DNA of 64,000 bases from assembly GCF_002846335.1 (NCBI RefSeq), contig NZ_PJMQ01000001.1, positions 3,286,001-3,350,000 of the forward strand. Direction: 5' to 3'. How positions within the stretch are numbered: position 1 is the stretch's first letter; each line of letters begins with the position of its first letter. This document shows positions 52,289-62,528 of this stretch, one piece after another. The DNA comes from Janthinobacterium sp. 61. Its GTDB lineage: Bacteria > Pseudomonadota > Gammaproteobacteria > Burkholderiales > Burkholderiaceae_D. The position numbers were made by a program, and so were the translations under genes. The notes beneath the pieces are model-generated. The model searched no databases. It saw only the letters and a list, made by a program, of their open reading frames with translations, and was not told where the DNA came from.

Positions 52289-52296
52289 TGCCAGCC

Positions 52297-53427
52297 TTAC
52301 ATCGCTGCCACTTCCCGGAACAATGCCGCGTAGACCCGACCCAAGGCTGGTCCCGAAAACAGGGCTTCGTAGCGTGCTCTGGCGGCACATCCCATGCGAT
52401 GCGCCAGCCCCTCATCGAGCAGCAGGGTCTGCATTGCGCGACGCAGCGCATCCGGCGACTCGGGCTGCACGACAAAGCCCGTTTCCTCGTGTGCGTTGAC
52501 AAAGGAAGTCCCGGTGCCGATTTCGCAGGAAATGAGCGGACGCCCGAACATCGAGGCCTCCACCAGCACCATGCCAAACGCCTCCGAGCGCAAGTGCGAA
52601 GGCAGGACCAGGGCGCGGCAACGTTGCAGCAAGGCGACTTTTTCAGCATCGCTGACCTGGCCGGCAAACACCACATTGTCCGCGGCGGCCTCCCTGGCCT
52701 GGTTGCGCAGGCTCGCTCCCATCGGTCCCGAACCGACAATGACGATCTTGGCGCCGAGGTTTTTGGCCGCCCGTATCAGGAACTCTAGGCCCTTGTAGTA
52801 GCGCAAGACGCCGATGAAGAGAAAAAATGGCTGATCCTCGGCCAGTCCCAGGCGCGAAAATATCTGTGAATCGCCGATTTTGGAATAGGAACTTTCCTCG
52901 ATTCCCAGCGGAATGATACGTACCTTGTCGCGGATATCGCGATGCGACAGGATCGGGCTGGTTTCGGCATACACGGGCGCATTGGCCACGATCAGGCGCA
53001 TCGAGCGCAGGGTACGCCACATCAGGGGCGCATAGGCCGGCCCCAGAAAGCGTTGTCGCACCACATCGGAAATATAGGTCATGACCGCCGGGCGGTCGGG
53101 GCGCACGGCGGCATGCAGGACATCGGCAAACGGCCATGGAAACAGCAGATGCAGCACATCTGCTTCGCGCGCCAGCCGGGCGTAAGTGGAAAACGCAGCG
53201 GGACCGCCAAGGTCGCAGGAAGCCGGCGCCAGCCACGAACGGCAACGCACCACCCGCGCCTCAGGGGCTGCCAGCACGGCAGGCACCGGCTGTGGCGACA
53301 GGGTGAAAATCGTATTCTTGATACCTTGCTGTCCCGTGCAGAGGGCGATCTGACGTATCGCTTCTTGCAGGCCGCCGGGCGGATCAGGGAAATACGTGCG
53401 GTACACATGCAAAACTGCTGGGTTCAA
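52297..53427 (-). CDS. Glycosyltransferase family 4
   Basis: A 376-residue GT-B fold retaining glycosyltransferase. The acceptor domain starts VLHVYRTYFPDPPGGLQEAIRQIA, and the donor domain has FIGVLRYYKGLEFLIRAAK, IVGSGPMG and the EX7E motif (SEAFGMVLVEASMFGRP). Start is TTG 53427, with GAGGAG eight bases upstream; no in-frame ATG is available. Given neighbouring GDP-rhamnose genes, it probably adds D-rhamnose or mannose to a cell-surface polysaccharide at the cytoplasmic face. Confidence 0.88.
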   Translation of the reverse strand: MNPAVLHVYRTYFPDPPGGLQEAIRQIALCTGQQGIKNTIFTLSPQPVPAVLAAPEARVVRCRSWLAPASCDLGGPAAFSTYARLAREADVLHLLFPWPFADVLHAAVRPDRPAVMTYISDVVRQRFLGPAYAPLMWRTLRSMRLIVANAPVYAETSPILSHRDIRDKVRIIPLGIEESSYSKIGDSQIFSRLGLAEDQPFFLFIGVLRYYKGLEFLIRAAKNLGAKIVIVGSGPMGASLRNQAREAAADNVVFAGQVSDAEKVALLQRCRALVLPSHLRSEAFGMVLVEASMFGRPLISCEIGTGTSFVNAHEETGFVVQPESPDALRRAMQTLLLDEGLAHRMGCAARARYEALFSGPALGRVYAALFREVAAM

Positions 53428-53536
53428 ACTGACTGCTCCTCTTACTTATCAATGGACGCGCGCGCCCTGTTCCAGCCTGGAGCCTGCTGCCTGGGCAGGC
53501 GCGGGCGGACCAAAAAGAAATAGCGCTCCCGGCGGC

Positions 53537-54679
53537 TCAGGCCTTTGCGCCCAGTACCTGGCGGTAAGCCGCGACGGTCTTTTCCGCGCACAGGTCCCAG
53601 GTGAACTGTTTGCTACGCGCCAGGGCCTTGGCCGACAGCACTGCCCGCAGCGCGTCATCTTCCAGCAATTCGGTGATGGCGTTTGCCAAGCCATCCACAT
53701 CGCCCGGATCGATCGCCAGGCCCGTGTCGCCCACTACTTCAGGCAGCGAGGACACATTCGATGCGATCACCGGCACGCCGCAAGCCATGGCCTCCAGCGG
53801 CGGCAAGCCAAAGCCCTCGTAAATGGAGGGGTAAATCAGGGTTTTCGCGCCGGCCAGCAAGATGGCCAGATCCTCGCGCGACAAATAGCCCAGCTGGCGC
53901 ACTTCCCCGGAACGCAGCAAGGGTGCGATCTGCTGTTCCAGGGCCGAGGTGTGCCAGCCCTTCATGCCCACCAGCAGCAAGGGATAACGCTTCCTCAAGG
54001 CGGGCGGCAGCAACATGAAGGCATGCAGGGCAGACTGCAGGTTTTTCCTCGGTTCCAGCGTCCCCACGGCGATCAGATACTCGCCGTGCTGCAAGCCATG
54101 GACTTGCAGCAGGGCCAGCGTTTCGGCTGGCGAGCGGGGGCGAAACATGGACTCGACGCCCAGCGCCACCGGCACGATGCGCTCCGGGGCGATCTGGAAG
54201 ACATCGATCAGTTCGCGTTTGACGAAGGCCGAATCGGTGAGTATCAGGGCCACCTGGGACAGGCTTTTTTCAAAGAACTGGTTCATCGCCCGCACGCGCT
54301 TCACCGGATGCGTATGCGGATAGCGTATCCAGGACAAATCATGCACCGTGATGATCGATGGCGGCTTGCATTTGAACGCCAGGAAATTGGGCTCATGATA
54401 AACGTCAGGCTGCTGCGCCCGAATGCCGGACTGGAAGCGAATCTGCTGCACAAACCGCCCTACGGCATATGGGTTCGGCACGAAGCGGGTAATCAGGGAC
54501 TTGATGGTCAGAATGCCCGGCGCCGCCTGGCTGCGCAACTGCCGGCTCCAGCCCGTGCCATAGAAAAAATTCAGATCGACGTCGCCCCGCGCCTGCAGCG
54601 CTTGCGCAAGCTGATAGCTATATTGCCCGATACCCGTCAGCGGCGACAGCAGCGAGGTTGCATTAAAGGCAACCCGCAT
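53537..54679 (-). CDS. Glycosyltransferase family 4 (mannosyl/rhamnosyltransferase-like)
   Basis: A 380-residue GT4 enzyme: [28 protein letters not shown] opening, [25 protein letters not shown], the GTLEPRKNL donor-domain motif and EX7E ([17 protein letters not shown]). This pattern is common in mannosyl- and D-rhamnosyltransferases of O-antigen clusters. ATG 54679 overlaps the rmd stop (TGATG), so it is coupled to the GDP-rhamnose gene. A 109-base gap with no clear terminator separates it from the other glycosyltransferase. Confidence 0.9.
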   Translation of the reverse strand: MRVAFNATSLLSPLTGIGQYSYQLAQALQARGDVDLNFFYGTGWSRQLRSQAAPGILTIKSLITRFVPNPYAVGRFVQQIRFQSGIRAQQPDVYHEPNFLAFKCKPPSIITVHDLSWIRYPHTHPVKRVRAMNQFFEKSLSQVALILTDSAFVKRELIDVFQIAPERIVPVALGVESMFRPRSPAETLALLQVHGLQHGEYLIAVGTLEPRKNLQSALHAFMLLPPALRKRYPLLLVGMKGWHTSALEQQIAPLLRSGEVRQLGYLSREDLAILLAGAKTLIYPSIYEGFGLPPLEAMACGVPVIASNVSSLPEVVGDTGLAIDPGDVDGLANAITELLEDDALRAVLSAKALARSKQFTWDLCAEKTVAAYRQVLGAKA

Positions 54680-55542
54680 CACACCCTGCCGCTGGCGGCA
54701 TGCTCAAGCATCCAAACCAAGGTTTCGCGCAGGGGGGGCTGGCTGAGGCCGGGCGCAACGGCGTCCAGCTTGGCCGAGGAGCCGGACAGGCGGTGAATTT
54801 CGTTGGCGCGTACAAAAGCGGGGTTGACGCTGACCTCCAGTTGGTGGCCGGTAATGTCGGCCAGCAGCGCCAACACCGAACGCAGGGTCGCCGGACGTCC
54901 GCCGCAGATATTGTACATTTCACCGGCTTGCGCATGGCCGAGCAATTGCAGATAGGCATCACACACGAAGCGCACATCGTTGAACTCGCGCTCGACGTCG
55001 AGATTGCCCAGCTCTATCCTGTCTGCCCGGCGGGCAAAGTGATCGACCAGCTTGGGGATCAGGAACGACGAAGCCTGGCCAGGGCCGGTGTAATTGAAGG
55101 GACGGGTAAAGAAGATCGGCAAACGGTCCAGATAAGTGCGCGCCATATGCTCCATCGCCAGCTTGCTGGTGGCGTAATGGTTCACCGGCGCCGGCGGCTG
55201 CGTCTCCGCTATCGGCGATTGCAGGCAATTGCCGTACACATTGGCACTACTGGCCAGCAATACGCTGCGCGGCGGCTGCGCCAGCCCGGCCAGGGCATCG
55301 AGCAGATTGAGCGTGCCGATCACGTTCACGTCATAAAAGCTGCCGGGGTCGGCATGGCCGACAAAGCTGATGGCAGCCAGATGCACCACCGCTTCCGGCG
55401 CCGCCTCAGCCACTTCGGCGGCCAGGGCGGCCCGGTCATCGAGCTTGGCCCGCAGGGACACAATCTCGTGGCCACAAGCGCGCGCGCGCGCGACAAAATG
55501 CTGCCCCGTGAAACCGCTCGCGCCTGTGACTAGCAGCTTCAA
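54679..55542 (-). CDS. rmd: GDP-4-dehydro-6-deoxy-D-mannose reductase
   Basis: A 287-residue short-chain NAD(P)-dependent reductase that converts GDP-4-keto-6-deoxymannose to GDP-D-rhamnose. The Rossmann motif [17 protein letters not shown] and the catalytic YxxxK (HYATSK) are present, with [20 protein letters not shown]. The start is TTG 55542, forming a TTGA overlap with the gmd stop and directly preceding [12 protein letters not shown]; an upstream ATG would add 18 residues inside gmd. The pair gmd-rmd defines the D-rhamnose rather than L-fucose branch, though other 4-keto reductases of similar sequence are hard to exclude. Confidence 0.85.
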   Translation of the reverse strand: MKLLVTGASGFTGQHFVARARACGHEIVSLRAKLDDRAALAAEVAEAAPEAVVHLAAISFVGHADPGSFYDVNVIGTLNLLDALAGLAQPPRSVLLASSANVYGNCLQSPIAETQPPAPVNHYATSKLAMEHMARTYLDRLPIFFTRPFNYTGPGQASSFLIPKLVDHFARRADRIELGNLDVEREFNDVRFVCDAYLQLLGHAQAGEMYNICGGRPATLRSVLALLADITGHQLEVSVNPAFVRANEIHRLSGSSAKLDAVAPGLSQPPLRETLVWMLEHAASGRV

Positions 55543-56573
55543 AATGAAAAGCCGTGCGTATTGCGCTGTACATCGGCATGCACCATCATCTGGCACAGCT
55601 GTTCCAGCGTCGTCGTTGGTTCCCAGCCCAGTTTCTCTTTCGCCTTGAGCGGATTACCAATGAGCAACTCCACTTCGGCCGGACGATAGAACTTCGGATT
55701 GACGCGCATCACGGTCTTGCCGGTCGCAACATCGATTGCGACCTCATCTTCCGCGCTGCCCTTGAATTCAAGCGCGATGCCGACTGCCTTGAAGGCCATG
55801 GAGACAAAGTCGCGCACGGTTTCGGTGCGGTTGGTCGCCAGCACGAAGGTATCGGGCTCATCGACCTGCAGCATGCGCCACATGCCTTCCACATATTCCT
55901 TGGCATAGCCCCAGTCGCGCTTCGCGTCGATGTTGCCCAGTTCCATGCAATCGAGCTTGCCCAACTTGATCTTGGCCACCGCATCCGTGATTTTGCGCGT
56001 CACAAACTCACGTCCGCGCAATGGGCTTTCATGGTTGAACAAGATACCGCTGGCGCCGAAAATACCATAGCTTTCGCGATAGTTAACGGTCATCCAATGC
56101 GCATACAGCTTGGCCACGCCGTAAGGGCTGCGTGGGTAAAATGGCGTGCTCTCGACCTGCGGCACAGCCTGCACCTTGCCAAACATTTCCGATGTCGACG
56201 CTTGATAGAAGCGGATCTTCGGATTCACCAGACGAATCGCTTCCAGCAAATTGAGTGCGCCGATGCCGGTGATATGGGCCGTCGCTGCCGGCTGATCGAA
56301 ACTCACGCCGACGAAGCTCTGGGCGGCCAGGTTGTAAATTTCATCAGGCTGGACGCGCTGTACCAGGGCAATGTTGGAACCGGCATCCGTCAGGTCATAC
56401 TCCACCAGATGCAGATTCGGATGGTCCTGGATGCCCAGCTCTTCGATACGCCAGAAATTAACCGAGCTGGTGCGACGATACGTGCCGTAAACGGTATATC
56501 CCTTTTCCAGTAAAAGCTGGGCCAGATAGGCCCCGTCCTGGCCGGAAATACCGGTGATGATGGCTTTTTTCAA
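55539..56573 (-). CDS. gmd: GDP-mannose 4,6-dehydratase
   Basis: A 344-residue extended SDR enzyme that makes GDP-4-dehydro-6-deoxy-D-mannose from GDP-mannose. [48 protein letters not shown] (YxxxK) and [15 protein letters not shown] are near-invariant in the family. The frame allows GTG 56582, but TTG 56573 has TTGGAG eight bases upstream and begins KKAIITG, so I prefer it. Followed by rmd with a four-base overlap. The two supply activated deoxy-sugar to the glycosyltransferases. Confidence 0.94.
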   Translation of the reverse strand: MKKAIITGISGQDGAYLAQLLLEKGYTVYGTYRRTSSVNFWRIEELGIQDHPNLHLVEYDLTDAGSNIALVQRVQPDEIYNLAAQSFVGVSFDQPAATAHITGIGALNLLEAIRLVNPKIRFYQASTSEMFGKVQAVPQVESTPFYPRSPYGVAKLYAHWMTVNYRESYGIFGASGILFNHESPLRGREFVTRKITDAVAKIKLGKLDCMELGNIDAKRDWGYAKEYVEGMWRMLQVDEPDTFVLATNRTETVRDFVSMAFKAVGIALEFKGSAEDEVAIDVATGKTVMRVNPKFYRPAEVELLIGNPLKAKEKLGWEPTTTLEQLCQMMVHADVQRNTHGFSF

Positions 56574-56876
56574 CTTAGGCACTCCAATTGTAATATATTT
56601 TCAGCAAATAATTGCTGTATTGCTAACAGGTAAAGGCAGGCGGCATTCAGGCGCCCATGACGACGCTGCGCCCGGCCTGCGGGCTACTGCCAGGGCCAGA
56701 CAGTTTCCGTCGGTGCGGCGCCTGCAAAGTGACGCGAGGTGCGATGGGGAAGCTTGCCGCAGCAGCTGCCGGTGGCACGCCTATGCTATCTCAGCGGACA
56801 TTATACTGAAGGAAGCCCCGCACGATAAAAAATACTGGCAGGGTAGCAGCACGCCGCCTGGCAACTTCAATGTATT
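56574..56876. promoter_or_regulatory. 303-base gap between manC and gmd with a small dyad
   Basis: No gene is seen. CAGCAA (56602-56607) and TTGCTG (56612-56617) form a perfect dyad with an ATAA centre in an AT-rich patch 30-45 bases before gmd on the minus strand, where the promoter or an operator would be expected; TATATT-like -10 sequences are present but no convincing -35. The rest (56640-56876) is ordinary GC-rich sequence with no recognised signal. Confidence 0.4.
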
Positions 56877-58301
56877 TCAGACACGTCCATAATTATCCTG
56901 GAAGCGGACGATATCGTCCTCGCCCAGATAATCGCCGCTCTGCACTTCGATCATGACAAGGTCGAGCACACCAGGATTTTCCAGCCGGTGCTTGTGGCCT
57001 GCCGGAATATAGGTGGACTCATTGGTGCTGACAAACAATTCACGCTCGCCGTTGACGACCTTGGCCATACCGCTCACCACGATCCAGTGTTCGCTGCGGT
57101 GATGATGCATTTGCAGGCTCAGGCTGGCGCCAGGCTTGACTTCGATGCGCTTGATCTTGAAACGCGTGCTGTCTTCCAGTACCGTGTACGTGCCCCACGG
57201 ACGGTGCACGGTGCGGTGCAGCTTGTGAGCGTCATGCCCGCGCGACTTCAGGCTGGCATACAAGTGCTTGACATCCTGCGCATGGCGGCGGTCGGCCACC
57301 AGCAAGGCATCCGGCGTATCGACGATGATCAGATTATCGATGCCGACGGCGCCGACCAGGCGCTCCTTGCTCTGTATGAAACAATTACTCACGCCATGCA
57401 ATTGCACTTCGGCATCGACACGGTTGCCATCGGCGTCCGGTTCGATCAGTTCACCCACCGCATTCCAGGAACCGATATCGCTCCAGCCTATGCTGCAGGG
57501 CACGACCGCGACCTTGCCCGATTTTTCCATCACGGCATAATCGATCGAATCGTCGGCCACCTGCTCAAAGGCCTGGGCATCGAGTTCAATCTGCTGGAAG
57601 TTCTTGCCCTGTGCCGTGCTCGACTGCTCCAGGCATAGACGGGTGGCGGCCAAAATCTCGGGGCAGTGCAACTCCATCTCACTGATCATCGCGCCGGCGG
57701 CAAAGCAGAACATGCCGGAATTCCACAGGTAACGACCGCTTTGCAGGTACTCCCTGGCTTTTTCCAGCGATGGTTTTTCAACGAAGCGCAGCACTTTATT
57801 GCCTTCGGCCTCGATGTAGCCGAAGCCGGTTTCCGGTGCTTCGGGCTGAATGCCGAAGGTGACCAGCAAGCCCTCGCGGGCCAGCGGCACGGCTTGCGCC
57901 ACGGCAGCGCCAAACGCCGCCTCGTCATGTATCAAATGGTCGGCAGCCAACACCAGCAGCAAGGCATCTGGCCCATGGGTCGCGGCCACATGCAAGGCGG
58001 CGACGGCAATCGCCGGCGCCGTATTGCGTCCGCATGGTTCCAGGATATAACTATTATTGAGGGCCAGACCAGGCTTGCCGGCGACGGCACGGTATTCGTC
58101 GGCCGTCTTGAAAAACAATTCGCGATTCGTTACCGTGAGCACTTCTGCAACATCGGGCAATACGGCGCCACGCAACCAGGCTTTTTGCAGCAGGCTGTGA
58201 CCGTCGGCCAGGCGGATGAAAGGCTTCGGATGCAGTTCCCTGGAGACTGGCCACAGACGCGATCCCGCGCCGCCGCATAATATAGTTGGTATGAGTTTCA
58301 A
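56877..58301 (-). CDS. manC: Bifunctional mannose-1-phosphate guanylyltransferase / mannose-6-phosphate isomerase
   Basis: A 474-residue type II enzyme making GDP-mannose. The pyrophosphorylase signature is at the N terminus (ILCGGAGSRLWPVSRELHPKPF), with LVLAADHLIHD, FGYIEAEG and FVEKP in the middle; the C-terminal cupin isomerase half has HRPWGTYTVLEDS and the zinc-site HHHRSEHWIVVSG. The start is TTG 58301 with AAGGGAG five bases upstream, unambiguous. It supplies Gmd. No phosphomannomutase gene is in the window. Confidence 0.94.
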   Translation of the reverse strand: MKLIPTILCGGAGSRLWPVSRELHPKPFIRLADGHSLLQKAWLRGAVLPDVAEVLTVTNRELFFKTADEYRAVAGKPGLALNNSYILEPCGRNTAPAIAVAALHVAATHGPDALLLVLAADHLIHDEAAFGAAVAQAVPLAREGLLVTFGIQPEAPETGFGYIEAEGNKVLRFVEKPSLEKAREYLQSGRYLWNSGMFCFAAGAMISEMELHCPEILAATRLCLEQSSTAQGKNFQQIELDAQAFEQVADDSIDYAVMEKSGKVAVVPCSIGWSDIGSWNAVGELIEPDADGNRVDAEVQLHGVSNCFIQSKERLVGAVGIDNLIIVDTPDALLVADRRHAQDVKHLYASLKSRGHDAHKLHRTVHRPWGTYTVLEDSTRFKIKRIEVKPGASLSLQMHHHRSEHWIVVSGMAKVVNGERELFVSTNESTYIPAGHKHRLENPGVLDLVMIEVQSGDYLGEDDIVRFQDNYGRV

Positions 58302-58408
58302 TGATGCTCCCTTAATTGCATGCTCGCCGAAGCTTAAACCTCAAATTGTATCCATAACGGACAGAAAGGGGAATTGCTTCGGGCAATCAATTGTAACAAT
58401 AACAAACA

Positions 58409-58425
58409 CCGGGCATATAGCCCGG
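58409..58425 (-). terminator. Hairpin after the acyltransferase gene
   Basis: CCGGGC (58409-58414) and GCCCGG (58420-58425) with a five-base loop; on the minus strand it is followed by TGTTTGTTATTGTT, a broken T-rich stretch, so a modest intrinsic terminator for the acyltransferase gene is plausible. Confidence 0.5.
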
Positions 58426-58490
58426 GAAATTAGAGTATTTGATCAGGCATCAACTAAATACCGGGAGACGGATGATTCGCCGCAATTATT

Positions 58491-59642
58491 TCATTTGCTG
58501 CTGGCGACGCCGCCTGTGACAGCAACTGGCGCAGCTTGTCCCGCCCCCTTGTCCATGCCCGATGTGCCGTAGTTGCGGCGCATGCGCAGGAAGGGTTCTT
58601 CGATGGCGCTATAGCTCAGGGTGGCAAGCGCCCAGGTGGCAGCGTAGCTCAGGACCAGCAGGATGGCCGCATTGAGCCAGACGCCGGGCACGATGGAGAC
58701 CAGGCCAAACCATTGCTGTAGCAGATGGATCAAGGCCATGTGCAAGAGATAGAACGAGTAGCTGACCTTGCCACCGTGGTTGAGCATGCGCTCCAGCCAG
58801 GCTGGCAACAGCGAGCGTTCGCGCGCCAGCCATGCGACGATGAAGCAGGCCCAGCCGCCGCTTTCCAGCATCGACCAGAATATCCAGAACGCCGACTTGG
58901 GCGCAGCGCCGAAGGCGGCATAGTGCGACTGCGCCGCACTGTTGCCAAACACCAGCAAGGCTGCAGCCGGCAGCAGCCAGATGGCGTAAGCCTGCAACCT
59001 GGCGTGGTGGCGCTGGTAGAGCAAGGCCGCCAGCATACCAATCAAAAATTGATCGAAACGGCCGACGAAGGTGCTGAAATACATCAGCTCGCTATTCTCA
59101 TTGACCGTATAGGCTGCCAGCTTGAAGAACAACATCAAGGCCAGCAGTTTGAGCAGATAGCGCGGCCCCTGCTCCATGGCAAAGCGGGCCAGGAAGGGGA
59201 AAACCATATAAAACAGGAATTCGAGCGAGATGCACCAGGCCGCCCCGGTAACAACCGTGCCCGACGTCGGCGACATGCCGAGGTTGGTGGTGAACAGGTA
59301 CAAAATATCCTGCGGCTGAAATTTATCGCGGCCGATCGAGGTCGCCAGCAGGAAAATCGTCAGGAACAGGGGAAAAATGCGCAGCAAGCGGTTGCGCACG
59401 AAATGGCCATACTCGATGGTGCGCTGGTGCAGCGCGATTTGCATGAACAGGAAACCGGACAGCGTAAAGAACAGGCCGACCCCGGTATGCCCTTCGCTCA
59501 CCAGGCCGAACCAGGAGCTACCCAGCGCGGCACCGCCAGAACCGCGATAGGCCAGATAGAAATGGAACAGAAACACCAGCATGGCGGCCAGCCAGCGCAA
59601 TTGATCGATGCGGGGATTATAGGGAAGATTCAGAGATTTCAT
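58491..59642 (-). CDS. Acyltransferase family 3 (OafA/OpgC-like) membrane protein
   Basis: A 383-residue multi-helix inner-membrane acyltransferase. The family signature R-x10-H is R16..H27 (RWLAAMLVFLFHF), followed by GHTGVGLFFTLSGFLFM and RNRLLRIFPLF. Such proteins O-acetylate or otherwise acylate cell-surface polysaccharides, here probably the D-rhamnose-containing polymer made by neighbouring genes. No clear ribosome site precedes ATG 59642. It lies between the secretion genes and manC, with terminators on both sides, so it may be a separate unit. Confidence 0.9.
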   Translation of the reverse strand: MKSLNLPYNPRIDQLRWLAAMLVFLFHFYLAYRGSGGAALGSSWFGLVSEGHTGVGLFFTLSGFLFMQIALHQRTIEYGHFVRNRLLRIFPLFLTIFLLATSIGRDKFQPQDILYLFTTNLGMSPTSGTVVTGAAWCISLEFLFYMVFPFLARFAMEQGPRYLLKLLALMLFFKLAAYTVNENSELMYFSTFVGRFDQFLIGMLAALLYQRHHARLQAYAIWLLPAAALLVFGNSAAQSHYAAFGAAPKSAFWIFWSMLESGGWACFIVAWLARERSLLPAWLERMLNHGGKVSYSFYLLHMALIHLLQQWFGLVSIVPGVWLNAAILLVLSYAATWALATLSYSAIEEPFLRMRRNYGTSGMDKGAGQAAPVAVTGGVASSK

Positions 59643-59702
59643 CAGAACAATACCGGGCTGCTGGGGAACGTCATTATACGGCGCTGTCCACGCCAGCCAG
59701 CG

Positions 59703-59746
59703 AAAAAAACGACCGGCGCCGTCAGCATGGGCGCCGGTCGCTTTTT
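59703..59746 (-). terminator. Strong bidirectional-type terminator after the type I secretion operon
   Basis: Perfect 11-base stem CGACCGGCGCC (59710-59720) and GGCGCCGGTCG (59730-59740) with a nine-base loop; an A-run on the left (59703-59709) gives a T-run on the minus strand, and CTTTTT follows on the plus strand. It ends the secretion operon 42 bases past the TolC stop. Confidence 0.92.
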
Positions 59747-59787
59747 CACTGTCTACGCCAGGTCCGGCTATTGGCTGATGCTGGGTA

Positions 59788-61164
59788 TCAACGGAAATAG
59801 TTGGCGATTTCCGTCACGTCGGCACCGTTCAAGGTACCGGCGGCGGCCTTCAGGCGCACCACACCGAGTAGATAGCTATAGCGCGCCTGCGCCAGGTCGC
59901 GCTGGCTGGTCACCAGTTGCTGCTGCGCATTCAGCAGGTCGAGGTTGATGCGCACCCCGCCCTTGATGCTTTGCTCGGTCGCCTTCATCAGCATGGTGCC
60001 CGAATCGACCGCCTTGAGCAGCGCGTCGACCTTGGCCATGCTGCTCACCACCACGCTGTGGGCCTTGCGCAGCTCTACCAGCATCCGGTTGGTGCGCACA
60101 TCGAGCTCGGACTTGTAGCGCTCGGTCGTGGCAACTGCCTGGCGCGATGTCGCACTCACCTGCCCGCCGGAATACAGGGGAATATTCAACTGGAAACCAA
60201 GCGAGCGGTTCAGCGTACTCTGGTTAACCGTGGTGATGGAGTCGGAATCGCTGTTGCTGTAGGTCGCAACAAAGTCGAGCCGCGGCATGTGGCCGGCCCG
60301 CGCCTTCTGGATTTCCTGCTCGTAGATTTCCACGGTATGACGCGCCGCCCTCAGCTCCGGGTTGTTCGCCATCGCGATAGTGCGCCACTCCTCGTAGCTG
60401 GCCGGCAGCAAACGCTCGACTCGGAAATTCGGCGCCAGCGGCGCAAGGTTATCCACTTCCATGCCGACCACGCCTTCGAGCGCGTTACGCGCGGCGGTCA
60501 CGGCGTCGCGCCCTTCTATCACCTGGGCCTCCGCCAAGTCCAGCCGGGCCTCGATTTCCAGCATGTCGGTCTTGGTCCCCTCGCCTTTTTCAAACATGCG
60601 CTTGGTGACCTTCCTGTGCTCTTCAAGTGCATCGCGCTGCGCCAGCACCAGCGCCACCTGGTCACTCGCAAACAGCATGTCGAAGTAGGCGCTCACCACA
60701 CGCATGGCCACATCGCTGCCGCTGAGTTCGTACTTGGCCTCGGCTTCCTTGCTTTGCGCAACGCCCTGGCGATAGCGCGCCAGCGCGTCCATGGCAAACA
60801 GCGGCTGGCGCAGCTGCAGCACGGCGGAACGGCTGAGGTATTGCGGATGGCTCTCTGACTTATACGTGCCCAGGCCCTTGGGCAGGGTCTGGATTACGGT
60901 CTGGTCGGCACGATTGCGGCTGCCGCTATAACTTGCACTCAAGCTGGGCAACAGGCCGGCGCGCCCGATGACGCGGCTCTCCTTGCCTGCCTCGCTTTCA
61001 TAAAAACCCATCTTGTAGGTCGGGTCGTTCTTCAGCGCCGCATCGTATGCCTGCTGCAGATTGAGCGCTGCGGCAGAGCCGGCCCCCATGGCCATCAGGG
61101 CGCCAAGGGCACACGCCATGGCGCGCAGGCGAAACTGTTGAGTCGTCTTGGTCAAAATCGGCAC
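59788..61164 (-). CDS. TolC-family outer-membrane channel of type I secretion system
   Basis: A 458-residue outer-membrane channel: signal peptide (cleavage near residue 33, SAAA), then two repeated OEP segments of long helices and strands (LNLQQAYDAALKNDPTYKMGFYESEAGKESRVIGRAGLLPSLS; DAVTAARNALEGVVGMEVDNLAPLAP; GFQLNIPLYSGGQVSATSRQA). GTG 61164, with GAGGAA seven bases upstream, two bases after the HlyD stop. It completes the exporter with the HlyD and ABC genes in the order ABC-HlyD-TolC. Confidence 0.92.
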   Translation of the reverse strand: MPILTKTTQQFRLRAMACALGALMAMGAGSAAALNLQQAYDAALKNDPTYKMGFYESEAGKESRVIGRAGLLPSLSASYSGSRNRADQTVIQTLPKGLGTYKSESHPQYLSRSAVLQLRQPLFAMDALARYRQGVAQSKEAEAKYELSGSDVAMRVVSAYFDMLFASDQVALVLAQRDALEEHRKVTKRMFEKGEGTKTDMLEIEARLDLAEAQVIEGRDAVTAARNALEGVVGMEVDNLAPLAPNFRVERLLPASYEEWRTIAMANNPELRAARHTVEIYEQEIQKARAGHMPRLDFVATYSNSDSDSITTVNQSTLNRSLGFQLNIPLYSGGQVSATSRQAVATTERYKSELDVRTNRMLVELRKAHSVVVSSMAKVDALLKAVDSGTMLMKATEQSIKGGVRINLDLLNAQQQLVTSQRDLAQARYSYLLGVVRLKAAAGTLNGADVTEIANYFR

Positions 61165-61166
61165 GG

Positions 61167-62528
61167 TTATTCCTCGCTCAGCGACGACTTCGACCGGTCG
61201 AAGACAGGCTTCAACAGATAGTTCATCATCGTGCGTTCGCCCGTCTTGACGAACAGCTCCACCGGCATGCCGGACTGAATGGCCAGCTTATGCTTGGCGA
61301 TCAGCACCGCACCTGCGGGCGTCACCTTGACGCGCACTTTATAGTAGGCAAAGCCGGTGCGCTCTTCGACTGTCCGGTCGGCGGCGACGTTGACTACCTG
61401 TCCCGGAATATGCGGCGTGCGGTTGGTATTAAAAGCCGAGAATATCAGCTCCACCGGCAAGCCAGCATGCACCCGGTCCACCAGGTTGACCGGCAATTGG
61501 CCCTCGACGACGAAGGGGTCGCCGCTAGGCACGATATCCATCATGCGAAAGCCCGAGGGCACGACGCCGCCGTTGGTGAATACATTCAGACCGACCACGA
61601 TGCCGTCGACCGGCGCCTTGACATCCGCATTGGCCAATTCATATTCCTGCGCATCCATGCGGCTGGCCAGCGCTTCCGCTTCCTTCTGCACGTCGGTAAG
61701 GGTCGTGCGCACTTCTTTTTGATAATCCTGTATGCGCTGGCTGCGGCGCAAGCCGTATTCGATGATCTGGTGCTGTACGCGGCCGATCTGGCCGAGATCG
61801 TCCGACACGGAACCATTCACCTGGGCGTAAGTACGCTCGAGTTCGAGCAAGCGGTTGCGGGCCACATAGCCTTCCTTGGCCAGGTCGCGCATGCCGGCCA
61901 GCTGCTCCGTCAACATGCCCAGCTGAAGCTTCTTGTTTGCAAGAGATTCCTTGATGCCGGCCAGCTGCTGCGTCAGGCCGGCGACGGTCTGGTCGTACGC
62001 GCCCAGCTCATTTTGCAGCGAAGACTGGCGCGAGCTGAACAACTGACGCTGCAAACCCATCACTTCCAGGACCCGCGGATCGTCCTTCTTGGCTAGCAAT
62101 TCGGCCGGGAAAGCAGGCTGCTTGGCGCCGTCGCGTTCGGCGACCAGGCGCGCCTCGGTGGCGCGCGCCGTCACATACTGGCCACGCGAGATGTCCGTCT
62201 GCGACTGTGCCGTCACCGGATTCATGCGCACCAGCACCTGGCCCGCCTTCACCACCGAACCTTCATGCACCAGGATCTCGCGCACCGTGCCACCGGACAA
62301 ATGCTGCACCGCCTGGCGGTTCGATTCGCTCGCCACCACGCCAGACAGGGGCACGCCCTTGTCGAGCGGTGCAAACAAGGCCCACAGCATGAAACCGCCA
62401 AAGCCGAACAGCACCAGGAACCAGCCGAACCTGGTGTAGCTCCTGGCATCGGTATCCACCGTGACCGGCGTGACTTCATGCGTGACGACCTCGGCCGCCT
62501 CTGTTTTTTGTTTCATCAAATTGCGCAT
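61167..62528 (-). CDS. HlyD-family type I secretion periplasmic adaptor
   Basis: A 453-residue adaptor: cytoplasmic tail of about 32 residues, one membrane helix (FGWFLVLFGFGGFMLWALFAPLD), a lipoyl half-motif (GVVASESNRQAVQHLSGGTVREILVHEGSVVKAGQVLVRM), long coiled coil (about 110-300), second lipoyl half (NADVKAPVDGIVVGLNVFTNGGVVPSG) and a beta domain ending VELFVKTGERTMMNYLLKPV. It links the ABC transporter and TolC channel. ATG 62528 overlaps the ABC stop (TAATG). Confidence 0.93.
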   Translation of the reverse strand: MRNLMKQKTEAAEVVTHEVTPVTVDTDARSYTRFGWFLVLFGFGGFMLWALFAPLDKGVPLSGVVASESNRQAVQHLSGGTVREILVHEGSVVKAGQVLVRMNPVTAQSQTDISRGQYVTARATEARLVAERDGAKQPAFPAELLAKKDDPRVLEVMGLQRQLFSSRQSSLQNELGAYDQTVAGLTQQLAGIKESLANKKLQLGMLTEQLAGMRDLAKEGYVARNRLLELERTYAQVNGSVSDDLGQIGRVQHQIIEYGLRRSQRIQDYQKEVRTTLTDVQKEAEALASRMDAQEYELANADVKAPVDGIVVGLNVFTNGGVVPSGFRMMDIVPSGDPFVVEGQLPVNLVDRVHAGLPVELIFSAFNTNRTPHIPGQVVNVAADRTVEERTGFAYYKVRVKVTPAGAVLIAKHKLAIQSGMPVELFVKTGERTMMNYLLKPVFDRSKSSLSEE

